Below are positions 46,931-58,345 of a DNA stretch of 64,000 nt, piece after piece. The stretch is from Topomyia yanbarensis (lineage: Eukaryota > Arthropoda > Insecta > Diptera > Culicidae): assembly GCF_030247195.1 (NCBI RefSeq), contig NC_080672.1, positions 308,667,115-308,731,114 on the forward strand, read 5' to 3'. The notes under the pieces are model-generated. The model had not been told where the DNA came from, did no database searches, and worked only from the letters and a program-made list of their open reading frames with translations. Numbering within the stretch: the first letter of the stretch is position 1; each line of letters begins with the position of its first letter. The translations under genes were made by a program, and so were the position numbers.

Positions 46931-48100
46931 GATCGGAATACACAGAACTAAGAATCCTTTTTCGGCGACAACAGCATTCCATATAGATCTATATCATAGT
47001 GCGGTTATCACTGTAGCGTTCGTTAGATGATGGCAGATATGCATCGCTTCTATGCTAATTATTATGATAGTAGGGGTGAGGGTGATCATAAAAGAGGCTG
47101 TACTTATAAGTTATAGCGTTTTTCATCTTGCTCCTTCACAGAGGCCTGGCTTATACTTGAAACATTAAACGCGATTATCTCGAAATCATTTGTGCCAAAA
47201 ACGTCTTTGCGGTGACTACGATTGCCGAAAAAGTTTTACCGAATTCAAAGCTTTTTTTTAATTCTTCGTAATTTAAGTGCCGTGTCCTTGAACGATTCCA
47301 CGTTTCCGTCAAAATTTTTGCGTCGATGTTATAAATTTTTAATAAACTTTTTTAGGTGAAAATAAAGCTTATTTTAGAAAAATCGTCTGTTCCAAAGAAA
47401 AGAAAAACATTTCTCAATGAGTCGTTCAAGGACACCACATGTACTAATGAATTTTGTTTAGTTTTATACTTCCAGTTGAGCTGTTGGACTGCAATCGTAG
47501 TCACGGCAAACCTCTGAAAAAACGTATTTTGTGGGAATTGCTACAACTTTGACATTTATTGATATTTTTTTCAAGTTCTCAAGTGGATTTTGCAAATTGG
47601 ACATTGAACTACGTTAGACGTACGTGTAGCAAGTATTTTATAAAAATATGGCTACATACCTTTACAAAAATTCAAACTTTTCCCTTTTTTCCGGATCTCA
47701 ACATATATAACATCTTAATGTTACACAATAGATCCATTGCCATCCTTGCCTTCAAAATCACAAAACAAAATAACTCTCGGCTTGAGCACTTTACACCAGA
47801 CAATCCCCTTAATTTCTTATTTTCCCAGCCATTGTAGTTCGCCCTCTTTTCACTTTCACTGATACGATCTTTGCTACTCTGATGTTGAAATCAATTCCTC
47901 TTGTGTATATCTTTTGCCTTCCTTATAGTAAGCCTAATAGTGTTTCTCCATGTTTCAATTGTTAATCAAATAATATTTCGTGCTAGAAAAAAAGCAAATT
48001 GTACATGTAGTCTTTGAAAATATTTCTAATTGCATAATTTAGTCTGAATAAAAATGCACTAATTTTTTTTCTGCATATCGATCTGAATTCCTTATTTTAA
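46931..48100. other. AT-rich spacer, nothing recognised
   Basis: Short frames such as 47559-47837 have no domain or splice support. Confidence 0.4.
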
Positions 48101-50369
48101 GATGTAGGGGAACATGGGGAAACTTGACCAAGCACAGAATTCTATTACTGGCTATGACGTATTCTATTAGGTTTCTAAAAAAATTTTCAAAAATATTTTG
48201 TTTCGCTTCCCGGGACATCACTCGGGACAAGTCAGTTGCTTTGAACGTTCACATGCGTCGTGCGAACTGTTTGGATTTTTTTGAGTCTAACTAGTGCTAA
48301 TTTGGGTACTAGTTTAGATACATCGTCTAACTACACACTTAGAAAAAATGAAAATTACATTTGACGTAAACAACATTGTGACGTATTTTTCTGTCTTACA
48401 ATGGAATTTTACATGATTTGACATGTGAAATAAAATATTGTCTCTTTTGATGTAGAATTCGGTTGAATGGAGATGGAGAATTGTGAACAAAACGCATTTT
48501 TACATGTTCTTGAATGTAAATTCATTTGAATTGCGACGCTCCTTTTATGTGCATCTTGAGAGATGTAAATAAAGTGTGTAGACACCCAGATGGTGCTCTA
48601 CTGACGAGATGAATTCGAAACACAAAAAATTAAACTTAATTCAAATACATTTAAAAAATCGAAATTTATGAAACGTAACCCATTTATATTTTTTACTGCT
48701 ACCTAAGGATCTCGACAATACGGAAAAAAGGATTACAGTATGTCTCATGGCTTTATTTTTTGTCCTGATTTTTCAATATTCTCTTGCTCAAGTCTCCCCA
48801 GGTCTTGGTCAAGTCTCCCCGCTGTGGGGAGACTTGACAGAAAAAAAACCTGTTTTAATCCACCTAGCGGTGCAATTGTGCCTTTCTCATTTCTCTAAAC
48901 TATGGCACGGAGGCTTTTTATGTTCAACATAATTGTGGAAATGTCCATTACATTCTTGGTACACTTTGCACTTATACACAATGGCATGCCAGCCACGAAC
49001 TTGATGAGCTACGTGTCGACGGTGAAACACTTGAAACAAAAAAATATCATACTCCATTAGCCTAATCAGCATTAGATCAATGTTATCTGCTTGCTAACTC
49101 ATTTTGTCATGCGGGGATGGGTATGTGAGGAGGGCGAAAGTCCCATGAACGAACGACTCCCCAGCTTAAATTGGTATGCTTTGTAATATAGTGGTGGTTT
49201 AAAGATGATGGGGTTGAAAGGGAGGGGTATGAGGTGGTGGTCTGAGGGGTGATTTAAGGAGATTTTCAAAGGAGGGGAGTGAACAGTAGAGGGGGGGTGT
49301 AACCCCTCTCCGTAAACCATCAACTACGCCCCTGTTAAAATTCAGAAATCTTATGCGAGTCGAAAAAAAAATTTGGCCGGGATTAGGTTGACGTTTTTCA
49401 GAGTGATTGCATAACCTTTCTATATGAGAAAGGCAAAAATGTGCAAAATCCAAAAAAGTGAATCTTCGTCAAATTTTTTTCGTGTTTGCATCAAATCTCG
49501 ATGTTTTATGCACCTTTTTTTTTTTATTCATTTCGTTTATTTGATAGGCACAAATGCGTTAGCTTGGCGGTGCCAAATACTTTTGTTTTTACATTTTGGA
49601 TATCTTAAAACTAGGAGGTTACAATGTTGAAATATTTTTTTTTTACAAAGGAAAAGAAAATTTACAGCTATCTTAAGACTAGAAATAAGATTCAATATAC
49701 AAAAGAGGGCCAAAAGATTTTTTTATGAAAAAATTTAAAACAAGGGATTCACTTTGATATACAAGAGGGGGAGTAATAGTATTTTACGAAATATTTTACG
49801 GTTATCTTAAAACTAACAATATAGTTTAGTACACAAAAGGGGGAACAAATATTTATGAGAAACTTCACAGAAATCTTAAAACTAAGGATTCAATTCTATT
49901 TACAAGATGGAGGACAAGAGTTTCAATAAAGAGTAAAAATTATAGCTATCTTAAAACTAGGAATACAGAATACTAATTTGAATTTTTTAACTAAAACTTA
50001 TGCTTGGATATCCAGAGGGTGGCTTATTTCCGCATCAGTGTAGCAGCAGTTGTATCAAGGGACAGGGGAGAGACAGGGAAAGAAGAGCAAAACTTGCAAC
50101 TTTCGCTCGAAGGGGGGGGGGGAGGGGGATCAGCGAAACAAATTTGCGCTTCAGTCTAGTAAGTCGTCGAGTACCGGATTGGCGGATTGTATTCTTCGGA
50201 CCCGCGGGGAATACTTCAAAAGTCATCGGACCTCGAGTCGCTCTCGCTTCAGTTTCCTTCTATGCAGGCGTAGTGGTAAGGGCGACGGCGGTTACATAGT
50301 GGCACTCTGGAGCTGATCGGTTCCACAAGGCAGGAGGAAACTCTAAAAACGAGAAATAAAAGAGAGGGG

Positions 50370-53300
50370 CTAAATTGGGATATTTATCGTTTTTATGAAG
50401 GTATAAATAAGGGACATATAGGGGAAATCACGAGTTGCCAGCATATCTCGGACTGGTACATTGGGTGGTCTACCTCGGGCCCGAAGGGATTCCTTTAACT
50501 GAGACCTGGCGTCACAATACCCGGCGCATACCCAGACAACGTGTTCGATGTCGTGATAGCCCTCGTCACAAGCGCACAGACTACTCTCCGCAAGCCCAAT
50601 ACGCCGCAAATGCGCATCCATGGTGTAGTGATTGGACATAAGTCGGGACATTACGCGAATAAAATCCCGACCCACATCCATCCCCCCGAACCAAGGCTTC
50701 GTTGATACCTTTGGGATAATCGAATGTAGCCATCGTCCAAGTTCCCCATTGCTCCACGAGGTTTGCCAACTGTTGAGCGTCCTCTGACGACAAATACTAA
50801 AAAATTCGTTGAAGCAGATTGGTCTTTCGTATATGTCACCATTTAATGCGCCCACCTTTGCTAATGAGTCGGCCTTTTCATTGCCCGGGATAGAACAATG
50901 AGAGGGGACCCAAACAAAGGTAATCTGATAAGATTTTTCAGATAACGTACACAAGGACTCCTGTATCTTCCCCAGAAAATACGGTAATTGCTTTTTAGGC
51001 TTCACCGCACGAAGAGCCTCGATAGAGCTGAGGCTGTCCGAAACGATGAAGTAGTGATCTGTGGGCAGAGTGTCGATGATCCCAAGGGTGTACTGAATTG
51101 CAGCTAACTCTGCGACGTAAACTGAAGCGGGATCATTGAGCTTGAATGAAGCGGTGATAGTGTTGTTGAAGATACCGAAGCCAGTGGACCCATCGAGATT
51201 TGATCCGTCAGTGTAAAACATTTTGTCGCAGTCGACTTCTCGGAATTTATTATAAAACATATTGGGGATCACCTGCGGGCGTATATGGTCCGGGATTCCA
51301 CGAATCTCTTCCTTCATGGATGTGTCGAAGAATACAGTAGAATCAGAAGTATCTAGGAAACGGACACGGTTGGGAGTATATGAAGAAGGATTAATGCTCT
51401 GTGCCATGTAGTCGAAGTACAAGGCCATAAATCGGGTTTGAGAATTAAGCTCGACGAGCCTCTCGAAGTTTTCAATCACCAACGGGTTCATAATGTCGCA
51501 TCGGATGAGCAATCGATATGAGAGTTCCCAAAATCGATTTTTTAGCGGAAGAACGCCCGCCAGCACTTCGAGACTCATCGTATGGGTCGAGTGCATGCAA
51601 CCCAAGGCAATGCGCAAGCAACGGTACTGGATTCTCTCCAGTTTGATGAAGTGTATGTTCGCAGCGGAGCGGAAACAGAAACACCCGTACTCCATCACCG
51701 ACAATATCGTTGTTTGGTACAACCTGATCAGGTCTCCTGGGTGAGCACCCCACCATGTTCCAGTTATTGTTCGGAGAAAATTGATCCTTTGTTGGCATTT
51801 CTGTTTCAGATACCTAATGTGACATCCCCAGGTACCTTTAGAGTCGAACCAGACCCCGAGATATTTAAATGTGAAAACCTGGTTGATCGTTGCATCCATT
51901 AATAAAAGCTGGAGTTGCGCCGGCTCACGCTTCCTAGAAAAAACAACCAACTCAGTTTTCTCCGTGGAGAACTCAATACCCAGCTGAAGAGCCCAAGCAG
52001 ACAAATTGTCCAAGGTATTTTGTAATGGTCCTTGCAAGTCGGCAGCTTTGGGCCCTGTAACAGAGACCACGCCGTCGTCTGCAAGTTGCCTTAGCGTGCA
52101 TGAATTGGCAAGACAATCGTCAATGTCATTCACGTAGAAATTGTAGAGCAGGGGACTTAGACATGAGCCCTGGGGAAGACCCATGTAGCTAAATCGCGAT
52201 GTTGTTAAATCGCCATGCGAAAAGTGCATGTGCTTTTCAGACAACAGGTTTAGCAAAAAGTTATTTAAAATTGGCGAAAGACCATGCTGGTGCAGCTTCT
52301 CTGACAGAATGTTGATAGAAACTGAGTCAAAAGCCCCCTTAATATCCAAGAAGACTGATGCCATCTGCTCTTTGTTAGCATAGACCATTTGGATTTCTGT
52401 AGAAAGCAACGCAAGGCAATCGTTCGTCCCTTTGCCTTTGCGGAAGCCAAATTGTGTATCTGACAGTAAGCCATTTGCTTCAACCCAATTGTCGAGGCGA
52501 AACAAGATCATTTTCTCGAATAACTTCCGAATACAGGACAGCATTGCAATCGGCCGATACGAGTTGTGGTCGGAGGCTGGTTTTCCTGGTTTTTGGATGG
52601 CGACGACCTTCACTTGCCTCCATTCATAAGGGACAATGTTACCCTCAAGAAACTTGTTAAATAAATTCAACAAGCGCCTTTTTGCAGTGTCAGGCAGATT
52701 CTTCAGCAAGTTGAATTTGATTCTGTCTAACCCTGGGGCGTTATTGTTGCACGATAAGAGAGCAAGTGAGAACTCCACCATCGAAAACGGTCTTTCGTTC
52801 GCGGTATCGTGAGGAGACGCGGCGCGGCACGTTTTCTGTACCGGGACAGAGTCCGGACAGATCTTCTTGGCGAAAGCGAATATCCAACGGTTTGAATATT
52901 CCACGTTCTCGTTGGTACTATTACGGTTACGCATACGTCGAGCCGTACCCCAAAGAGTGCTCATCGCTGTTTCTCTCGTTAACCCGTCGACGAACCGGCG
53001 CCAATAACTGCGTTTTTTGGCTTTCATTAGACTCTTCATTCGCCTTTCTAACGACGCGTACTGTTGATAGCTAGCGGGTAACCCGTCTTCCCGGAAGGCC
53101 CTATATGCAGTGGACTTTTCCGCGTACAGCTCTGAGCACTCTTTATCCCACCACAGGGTGGGAGACCGTCCATGGGTATTCGCGCTGGGTACTGGTTTAG
53201 TCTGAGCTTGATTCGCACTGTCGAGAATCAAGCCAGCCAAAAACCTGTACTCTTCCTTCGGAGGAAGTTCTTGAGTGGATTCGATTTTAACGGATATCGC

Positions 53301-54056
53301 GGTCGCGTAACTCTTCCAATCAATGTTCCGTGTGAGGTCATATGAGACATTGATTGTTTCCGATGGTCTTGAACCGTTAGCAATTGAAATCACGATAGGC
53401 AAATGATCGCTACCGTGGGGATCAGGGATCACCTTCCACATGCAATCTAACTGTAGCGATGTCGAGCAAAGCGACAAATCCAACGCGCTTGCGCGTGCTG
53501 GTGGTGTAGGAATCCGCGTCATTTCTCCCGTGTTTAAGATGGTCATGTTGAAATTATCGCAAAGATCTTGGATTAATGTTGATCTATTATCATCATGAAG
53601 ACAGCCCCATACCGTACCGTGCGAGTTAAAGTCTCCCAGAACTAGCCGCGGTGCCGGTAAGGATTCCGTGATATTACAAAGCGTTCGGTGCCCTACCGAG
53701 GCTCTAGGAGGAATGTAGATGGAAGCCATGCAAAGGTCTTTACCTTTGATTAAAACTTGACAAGCGACAATTTCAATGCCTGGTGTCGAAGGGAGGTTAA
53801 TTCGGTTGAAAGAATAGCACTTTTTGATCCCCAAAAGTACTCCTCCATAGGGGTTTTCTCGATCCAGACGAATTATATTAAAGTCGTGGAAGTTGAGATT
53901 TATATCGGAAGTTAACCAAGTTTCACATAATGCGAAAGCATCACATTTTAAACTATTTAGTAAAAATTTAAAGGAATCGATTTTCGGGAGGATACTTCTG
54001 CTGTTCCACTGTAGAACAGTGATCGAATCGGTGACCTCGTTCGATGACTTAGCCAT
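50370..54056 (-). CDS. I-type ORF2: endonuclease, reverse transcriptase and RNase H
   Basis: Makes the retrotransposon's nicking and copying enzyme. I prefer the ATG at 54056, which overlaps the ORF1 stop by 8 nt (ATGGCTAA); an in-frame ATG at 54077 would add 7 residues and number the protein 1235 aa. With that longer numbering, the APE-type endonuclease spans about 20-232 (QWNSRS, CETW 51-54, GDFNSHG 148-154, SDH 223-225). RT spans about 445-740 (SYRPIAMLS, FLDIKGAFDSV, GLPQGS) with the active site reading LADD at 666-669 instead of the usual F/YADD. RNase H spans about 953-1075 (YTDGS, AELAAI, SDS, NEKAD, giving D957, E990, D1014, D1070). A Cys/His cluster (CACDEGYHDIEHVVWVC) lies near the C-terminus. 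No stops or frameshifts. Confidence 0.9.
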   Translation of the reverse strand: MAKSSNEVTDSITVLQWNSRSILPKIDSFKFLLNSLKCDAFALCETWLTSDINLNFHDFNIIRLDRENPYGGVLLGIKKCYSFNRINLPSTPGIEIVACQVLIKGKDLCMASIYIPPRASVGHRTLCNITESLPAPRLVLGDFNSHGTVWGCLHDDNRSTLIQDLCDNFNMTILNTGEMTRIPTPPARASALDLSLCSTSLQLDCMWKVIPDPHGSDHLPIVISIANGSRPSETINVSYDLTRNIDWKSYATAISVKIESTQELPPKEEYRFLAGLILDSANQAQTKPVPSANTHGRSPTLWWDKECSELYAEKSTAYRAFREDGLPASYQQYASLERRMKSLMKAKKRSYWRRFVDGLTRETAMSTLWGTARRMRNRNSTNENVEYSNRWIFAFAKKICPDSVPVQKTCRAASPHDTANERPFSMVEFSLALLSCNNNAPGLDRIKFNLLKNLPDTAKRRLLNLFNKFLEGNIVPYEWRQVKVVAIQKPGKPASDHNSYRPIAMLSCIRKLFEKMILFRLDNWVEANGLLSDTQFGFRKGKGTNDCLALLSTEIQMVYANKEQMASVFLDIKGAFDSVSINILSEKLHQHGLSPILNNFLLNLLSEKHMHFSHGDLTTSRFSYMGLPQGSCLSPLLYNFYVNDIDDCLANSCTLRQLADDGVVSVTGPKAADLQGPLQNTLDNLSAWALQLGIEFSTEKTELVVFSRKREPAQLQLLLMDATINQVFTFKYLGVWFDSKGTWGCHIRYLKQKCQQRINFLRTITGTWWGAHPGDLIRLYQTTILSVMEYGCFCFRSAANIHFIKLERIQYRCLRIALGCMHSTHTMSLEVLAGVLPLKNRFWELSYRLLIRCDIMNPLVIENFERLVELNSQTRFMALYFDYMAQSINPSSYTPNRVRFLDTSDSTVFFDTSMKEEIRGIPDHIRPQVIPNMFYNKFREVDCDKMFYTDGSNLDGSTGFGIFNNTITASFKLNDPASVYVAELAAIQYTLGIIDTLPTDHYFIVSDSLSSIEALRAVKPKKQLPYFLGKIQESLCTLSEKSYQITFVWVPSHCSIPGNEKADSLAKVGALNGDIYERPICFNEFFSICRQRTLNSWQTSWSNGELGRWLHSIIPKVSTKPWFGGMDVGRDFIRVMSRLMSNHYTMDAHLRRIGLAESSLCACDEGYHDIEHVVWVCAGYCDARSQLKESLRARGRPPNVPVRDMLATRDFPYMSLIYTFIKTINIPI

Positions 54057-55386
54057 CGAAGGATACGATCGCTGCAAGGAGGGGCCATTTAGTAGTCAAC
54101 TGCTTCAAAAATGTTTGCACTATAGGGAGAAAACGTATCAGAAGGCTTTTAAGAGGATCAGTAACATTGAAAGCTGTGAAAATTAAGTCCACTATGTCAG
54201 AAAATTTCATTAGTCCGCTACTGGACTGAGTATCTGTTTGAAAAAAGGGGACACTTGGGGTTTTGGATGTCCCTGGAAGTGGTGGGTACTCCTTGTTAGA
54301 ATTAATATTTCCAAGTCCTGGAGCAAATTGCTTCGGCTTTTGTGCATCACTTCCGTTGGATTTATTGGTTGTAGATGGCGCACTCTGAGTGGACGACACC
54401 TTGGCACCCTTACGAGGCAATGTAGGGGAGGCTGGATTTCTCCTCTTCCTGGATTCCCCTGGGTTAACCAAAGATGTTCCCTCTCGTGGGTCGTCAGATT
54501 CTTGCTCAACGTTAGCCAAACCAGCAAAGGGATTTTCGGACAGGACAGATGGCGAAGCATTCTTTAGCATTTCTGCATAAGAACGCCTTGAGCGTTCCTT
54601 AAGGGAGCGCTTAATTTTATCCCCGCGCTGCTTGTACGCAGGACATGATTTAAGAGCATGTGAAGGGCCCCCGCAGCAAATACACTTTTCAGTTTCTTTG
54701 TCGCAAGAGTCATCCTCATGCTCTCCTTCGCATTTGCCGCATCGTTTCTTATTTCCACAATATGTGGCTGTGTGGCCCAACTGCTTGCAATTGCTGCAGT
54801 TCATGACCCGCGGTACGAACAGGCGAACTGGTAGGCGAACCTTGTCAAGGAGGATGTAGTTGGGAAGAGAGGACCCGGCGAATGTCACCCGAATCGAGCC
54901 TGATAGAGAGTAGGTAGTCTTACCTCCCTCGGTGTTTGCGGTATACAATTGTTTGCATTCCAAGATCTTAATCTGTTCAAGTGAGGGGTCCTTAAAGCAG
55001 CCAACCCCGTGCTCCAACAGTTCTTCGCATTTCAGGCCCGGTTCGGACACTACCCCATCGATTTCACAGGCCACACAAGGCACGTATGCTTTAAATTCCC
55101 GCGTAAAGCGCTCACAGCAAGCAATCGCGTTTGCCTGGCCGAGATCACTCACTAGAACACGTATCTTGTTTGCCCGAACACGTGTTATCTGAGTTACGGC
55201 CGGGTAATTAGCAGTCAAATCTCGAGAAAGTTTTAATATATTAACCGGTTTCTCTCCGGTCCGAAAATATACCACCCATGGCCCAGAGGAACCTTCTGGG
55301 TACTGCTTTATACGGGGTGCAATGCGAGTATTAGGGGGATCAGGGACTTCCATGATTACATCAGATGGTATTTCGCCCTCGGCCAT
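54049..55386 (-). CDS. I-type ORF1: gag-like nucleic-acid-binding protein
   Basis: 445 aa, the RNA-binding partner protein of the element's ribonucleoprotein. Three CCHC zinc knuckles stand in a row: C197-C200-H205-C210, C216-C219-H223-C228 and C235-C238-H243-C248. They follow a region of about 130 residues (40-170) with the layout of the gag-like domain of I and Jockey elements. The C-terminal third is Ser/Pro/Lys-rich and probably disordered. The start is the first ATG after the 5' UTR. The stop overlaps ORF2, which suggests termination-reinitiation or leaky scanning for ORF2 expression. Intact. Confidence 0.88.
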   Translation of the reverse strand: MAEGEIPSDVIMEVPDPPNTRIAPRIKQYPEGSSGPWVVYFRTGEKPVNILKLSRDLTANYPAVTQITRVRANKIRVLVSDLGQANAIACCERFTREFKAYVPCVACEIDGVVSEPGLKCEELLEHGVGCFKDPSLEQIKILECKQLYTANTEGGKTTYSLSGSIRVTFAGSSLPNYILLDKVRLPVRLFVPRVMNCSNCKQLGHTATYCGNKKRCGKCEGEHEDDSCDKETEKCICCGGPSHALKSCPAYKQRGDKIKRSLKERSRRSYAEMLKNASPSVLSENPFAGLANVEQESDDPREGTSLVNPGESRKRRNPASPTLPRKGAKVSSTQSAPSTTNKSNGSDAQKPKQFAPGLGNINSNKEYPPLPGTSKTPSVPFFQTDTQSSSGLMKFSDIVDLIFTAFNVTDPLKSLLIRFLPIVQTFLKQLTTKWPLLAAIVSFDG

Positions 55387-55909
55387 TTAAGCACGAGGGC
55401 AGAGCGTTATATAAACGGGAATGTGTCTTATTATTTGATTACAAGGTAGAGTAAAAGTAGGGAAAAGGAAAGAAAGCAAACGAGGAAAAAAAATAAAGCA
55501 AAACTTATCTGCAAACAACGTCGATTGTTCCGCACCAGCGAAAACAATGTACTGGATTTACTGCCGGCACCAGCAGAATGGTAGCTAACGAACGAACAAA
55601 GGATGACCTTGAATCACTGAAATTTACACACCGAACACCACTGTGAAATATAACGATCCGTTCCGTTCAAAGGTTGGGAGACGTATGGTTTTATGCACCT
55701 TGAATACATTTAGCATCAAAAATAAAAATCTATTTTTAATTTTTCCTATAGTTTTTATGAGAAATTTCTGTGTGGCCGCACTCTGAAACCCGTAATTCCG
55801 GAACCAGAATTCCGATCGATCCAAAATTCAATAGCAGCCGATGGGAAGGTTGCACCTTTCATTTGAGACTAAGTTTGGGCAAATCGGTCCAGCCATCTCT
55901 GAGAAAAAT

Positions 55910-56523
55910 GAGTGACATTATTTGACACATACGCACATACATACACACACACACATACACACACATACACACACATACACACACACATACACACACATAC
56001 ATACACACATACACACACATACAGACTTTTTCCGATCTCGACGAACTGAGTCGAATGGGATATGACACTCGGCCCCCCGGGCCGGGATTAGGTTGACGTT
56101 TTTCAGAGTGATTGCATAACCTTTCTATATGAGAAAGGCAAAATGTGCAAAATCCAAAAAAGTGAATCTTCGTCAAATTTTTTTCGTGTTTGCATCAAAT
56201 CTCGATGTTTTATGCACCTTGAATACATTTAGCATCAAAAATAAAAATTCTATTTTTAATTTTTCCTATAGTTTTTATGAGAAATTTCTGTGTGGCCGCA
56301 CTCTGAAACCCGTAATTCCGGAACCAGAATTCCGATCGATCCAAAATTCAATAGCAGCCGATGGGAAGGTTGCACCTTTCATTTGAGACTAAGTTTGGGC
56401 AAATCGGTCCAGCCATCTCTGAGAAAAATGAGTGACATTATTTGACACATACGCACATACATACACACACACATACACACACATACACACATACACACAC
56501 ATACATACACACATACACACACA
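55910..56523. repeat. CA/ACAY microsatellite tracts in the 519-bp unit
   Basis: CACACATAC-type runs at about 55928-56022 and 56452-56523, with the remainder of the second tract at 62230-62250 beyond the Waldo-like insertion. The frames rich in V/C and Y across them are compositional. Confidence 0.85.
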
Positions 56524-56872
56524 AACTCCGCTAGCGAATGACGGATCCCAATAGTAGCATGTCTGTAATAACATACGTACATGGAACTATTGAGATCCAG
56601 AGCTACAGGTCCAAAGCCCTGGTAAAGGAGGATGGTTGTGATGATCCGGGCCGAGATCACCACGTAAAGCAAGGTAGGGCATAACCCCAATTCCAAGGCG
56701 TGAAGCGACCCGTGCCGAGGGATGAGTGATCGAGGGGGTGAAAAAGATGCTCGATCGTTAACGGAGCCTGTGGGGTACCTGGGCAACCCCCACAGTAAGC
56801 GTCCCTTACCACGCTAATGCGGAGCTCTGGCGTGGCGGACATATATTTCTCGCGCTACTCGTGGGAATTTTC

Positions 56873-58345
56873 ATGGAGCAAAATAAAAATAAAAATAAGC
56901 AGACGGAGGTGCCAAACCCCTTCGCAAGAGGTGGCTTGGCGAGGTCTCCCCCCCGTGGGGAGAGTAGTGGAACGATGAGTGCTGTACTCGAAAGCACCAG
57001 TGACCCCCCAGCAGCGGTAGGCAATACCCCTACCAATGCATCGGAGGGGCCAATAGCTGCGATGCGCAAAGTAGCGAAGCAACTCGATGCTATAATCGAC
57101 TTCGCTAGCGCAAAGCAGAACATAGCCAAGGAGTTGAAGTTGAGCCTTCTGGAGCTCCGGAAAGCTGTTCGTGTCGCAAGACAGGAACAGCAGGCATATG
57201 TTGAGAGGGTGGAATGTCGGGAGAGGCCCGACAGAGAAACCCAGACAGTGGCCTCCAATAGGGAGGAAAGAGAGAAGGTTAATAGAGGCTCACAAACAGT
57301 GGCCTTTACCTTCTATGGAGCAGCCACGTCGATCGGAGCGGCGACCGAGTTCCCCTCGAAGGGAAAGGGAAAGGGCAATCGCAAGACGGCATCGAATGCG
57401 AAGCGCCCTAGGAAGTCGCCAGGAGAGGGTGCCAAAACCGACACCACTCGGCGTGCAACCGTCAAGGTCAAACGCCGCCTGGGTGAGGTAAGCGAGGGCG
57501 AGAGTGACTTCGCTGTTGAGAGCGATGGTACCAGCAACCCGGCACGACCGGGGCAGGGGGGCTCAAACCCCTGGACGCTGGTTACCAAGAAAAAGCCGGC
57601 ACCGAAACCGGAGGTACCGCGGCCTGCGAGGAAGGCCAAGGACAGAGGCGAAGCCTTGTGGTTAAAAACCGACAAGGACAAATACGCCGATGTCCTTAAA
57701 TCGATGAAAGCGGCCGAAAGCCTCTCGGCCCTTGGGCAGGATGTGCGTAGCGTAAGACGCACCAACACGGGAGAGATGCTCCTGGTGTTGAAGCGAGGCG
57801 CACAATCAAGTGCAATATACAAGGCCTTGGCCCAAGAGGTCCTTGGTGAGGGCGCCCAAATCAGGTCGCTAGGTGCGGAAACAACTCTCCAGTGTAAACA
57901 CTTGGACGAGTTCGCAACCGCAGAAGACGTCGCCGCAGCCGTCAAGGAGCAATGCGGCGTCACAATCGAGCGGGCCTCTGTGCGATTGAGGGACGGACCC
58001 TCTGGCACCCAAGTAGCCTACCTCAGGCTACTCAATGCGGATGCCAAAAAGGTAACCGAGAAAGGGAAGCTGAAGATCGGCTGGTCGGTATGCCCTATCA
58101 GTATACCCCAGCCGCCTTCAGTGGACAGGTGCTATCGGTGCCTAGAATCCGGCCATAAAGCTTACGAATGCAAAGGCCTAGACAGGAGTAAGCTATGTCG
58201 TAGATGCGGCGAGGAGGGGCATAAAGAGCGGGGGTGCACTAAGGCATATAAGTGCCTTATCTGCACCTCTAAGAAGCAAGCCCATAAACATGCTATGGGC
58301 GGACCTTCGTGTCCCTTCGGCGAGTTAAATAAGAAGAAGCCGTGA
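56873..58345 (+). CDS. Waldo/R1-like ORF1: gag-like protein with zinc knuckles
   Basis: 490 aa from the first ATG (MEQNKNKNKQTEVPNPFARG); the frame is open slightly further upstream only from a GTG. A helical, charged N-terminal part (about 60-115) precedes basic low-complexity sequence, then a folded region (about 255-410) typical of R1/Jockey ORF1 proteins. Three zinc knuckles sit near the end: CYRCLESGHKAYEC (about 420-433), CRRCGEEGHKERGC (about 442-455) and a looser CLIC...H...C (about 461-480). It would coat the element RNA. The stop TGA lies in the GTGA overlap with ORF2. Confidence 0.88.
   Translation: MEQNKNKNKQTEVPNPFARGGLARSPPRGESSGTMSAVLESTSDPPAAVGNTPTNASEGPIAAMRKVAKQLDAIIDFASAKQNIAKELKLSLLELRKAVRVARQEQQAYVERVECRERPDRETQTVASNREEREKVNRGSQTVAFTFYGAATSIGAATEFPSKGKGKGNRKTASNAKRPRKSPGEGAKTDTTRRATVKVKRRLGEVSEGESDFAVESDGTSNPARPGQGGSNPWTLVTKKKPAPKPEVPRPARKAKDRGEALWLKTDKDKYADVLKSMKAAESLSALGQDVRSVRRTNTGEMLLVLKRGAQSSAIYKALAQEVLGEGAQIRSLGAETTLQCKHLDEFATAEDVAAAVKEQCGVTIERASVRLRDGPSGTQVAYLRLLNADAKKVTEKGKLKIGWSVCPISIPQPPSVDRCYRCLESGHKAYECKGLDRSKLCRRCGEEGHKERGCTKAYKCLICTSKKQAHKHAMGGPSCPFGELNKKKP

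Larger units (their letters stand above)
49517..55687 (-). mobile_element. Full-length I-type non-LTR retrotransposon
   Basis: A 14-bp direct repeat, GTTTTATGCACCTT, flanks the element (49503-49516 and 55688-55701). Read on the minus strand it has a 5' UTR (55687-55387), ORF1 (gag-like), ORF2 (endonuclease, RT, RNase H), an 850-nt 3' UTR and a short A tail (the T run at 49515-49526). Both ORFs are intact. The domain order with RNase H and three zinc knuckles fits the I clade; other RNase H-bearing clades (LOA, R1-related) are less likely. It inserted into a 519-bp repeat unit. At least four decayed relatives occur in this window. Confidence 0.85.

Noticed and set aside
56379..56786. Cys/Val/Tyr-rich frames across CA repeats
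   Set aside because: Translation of a microsatellite, not protein-coding.
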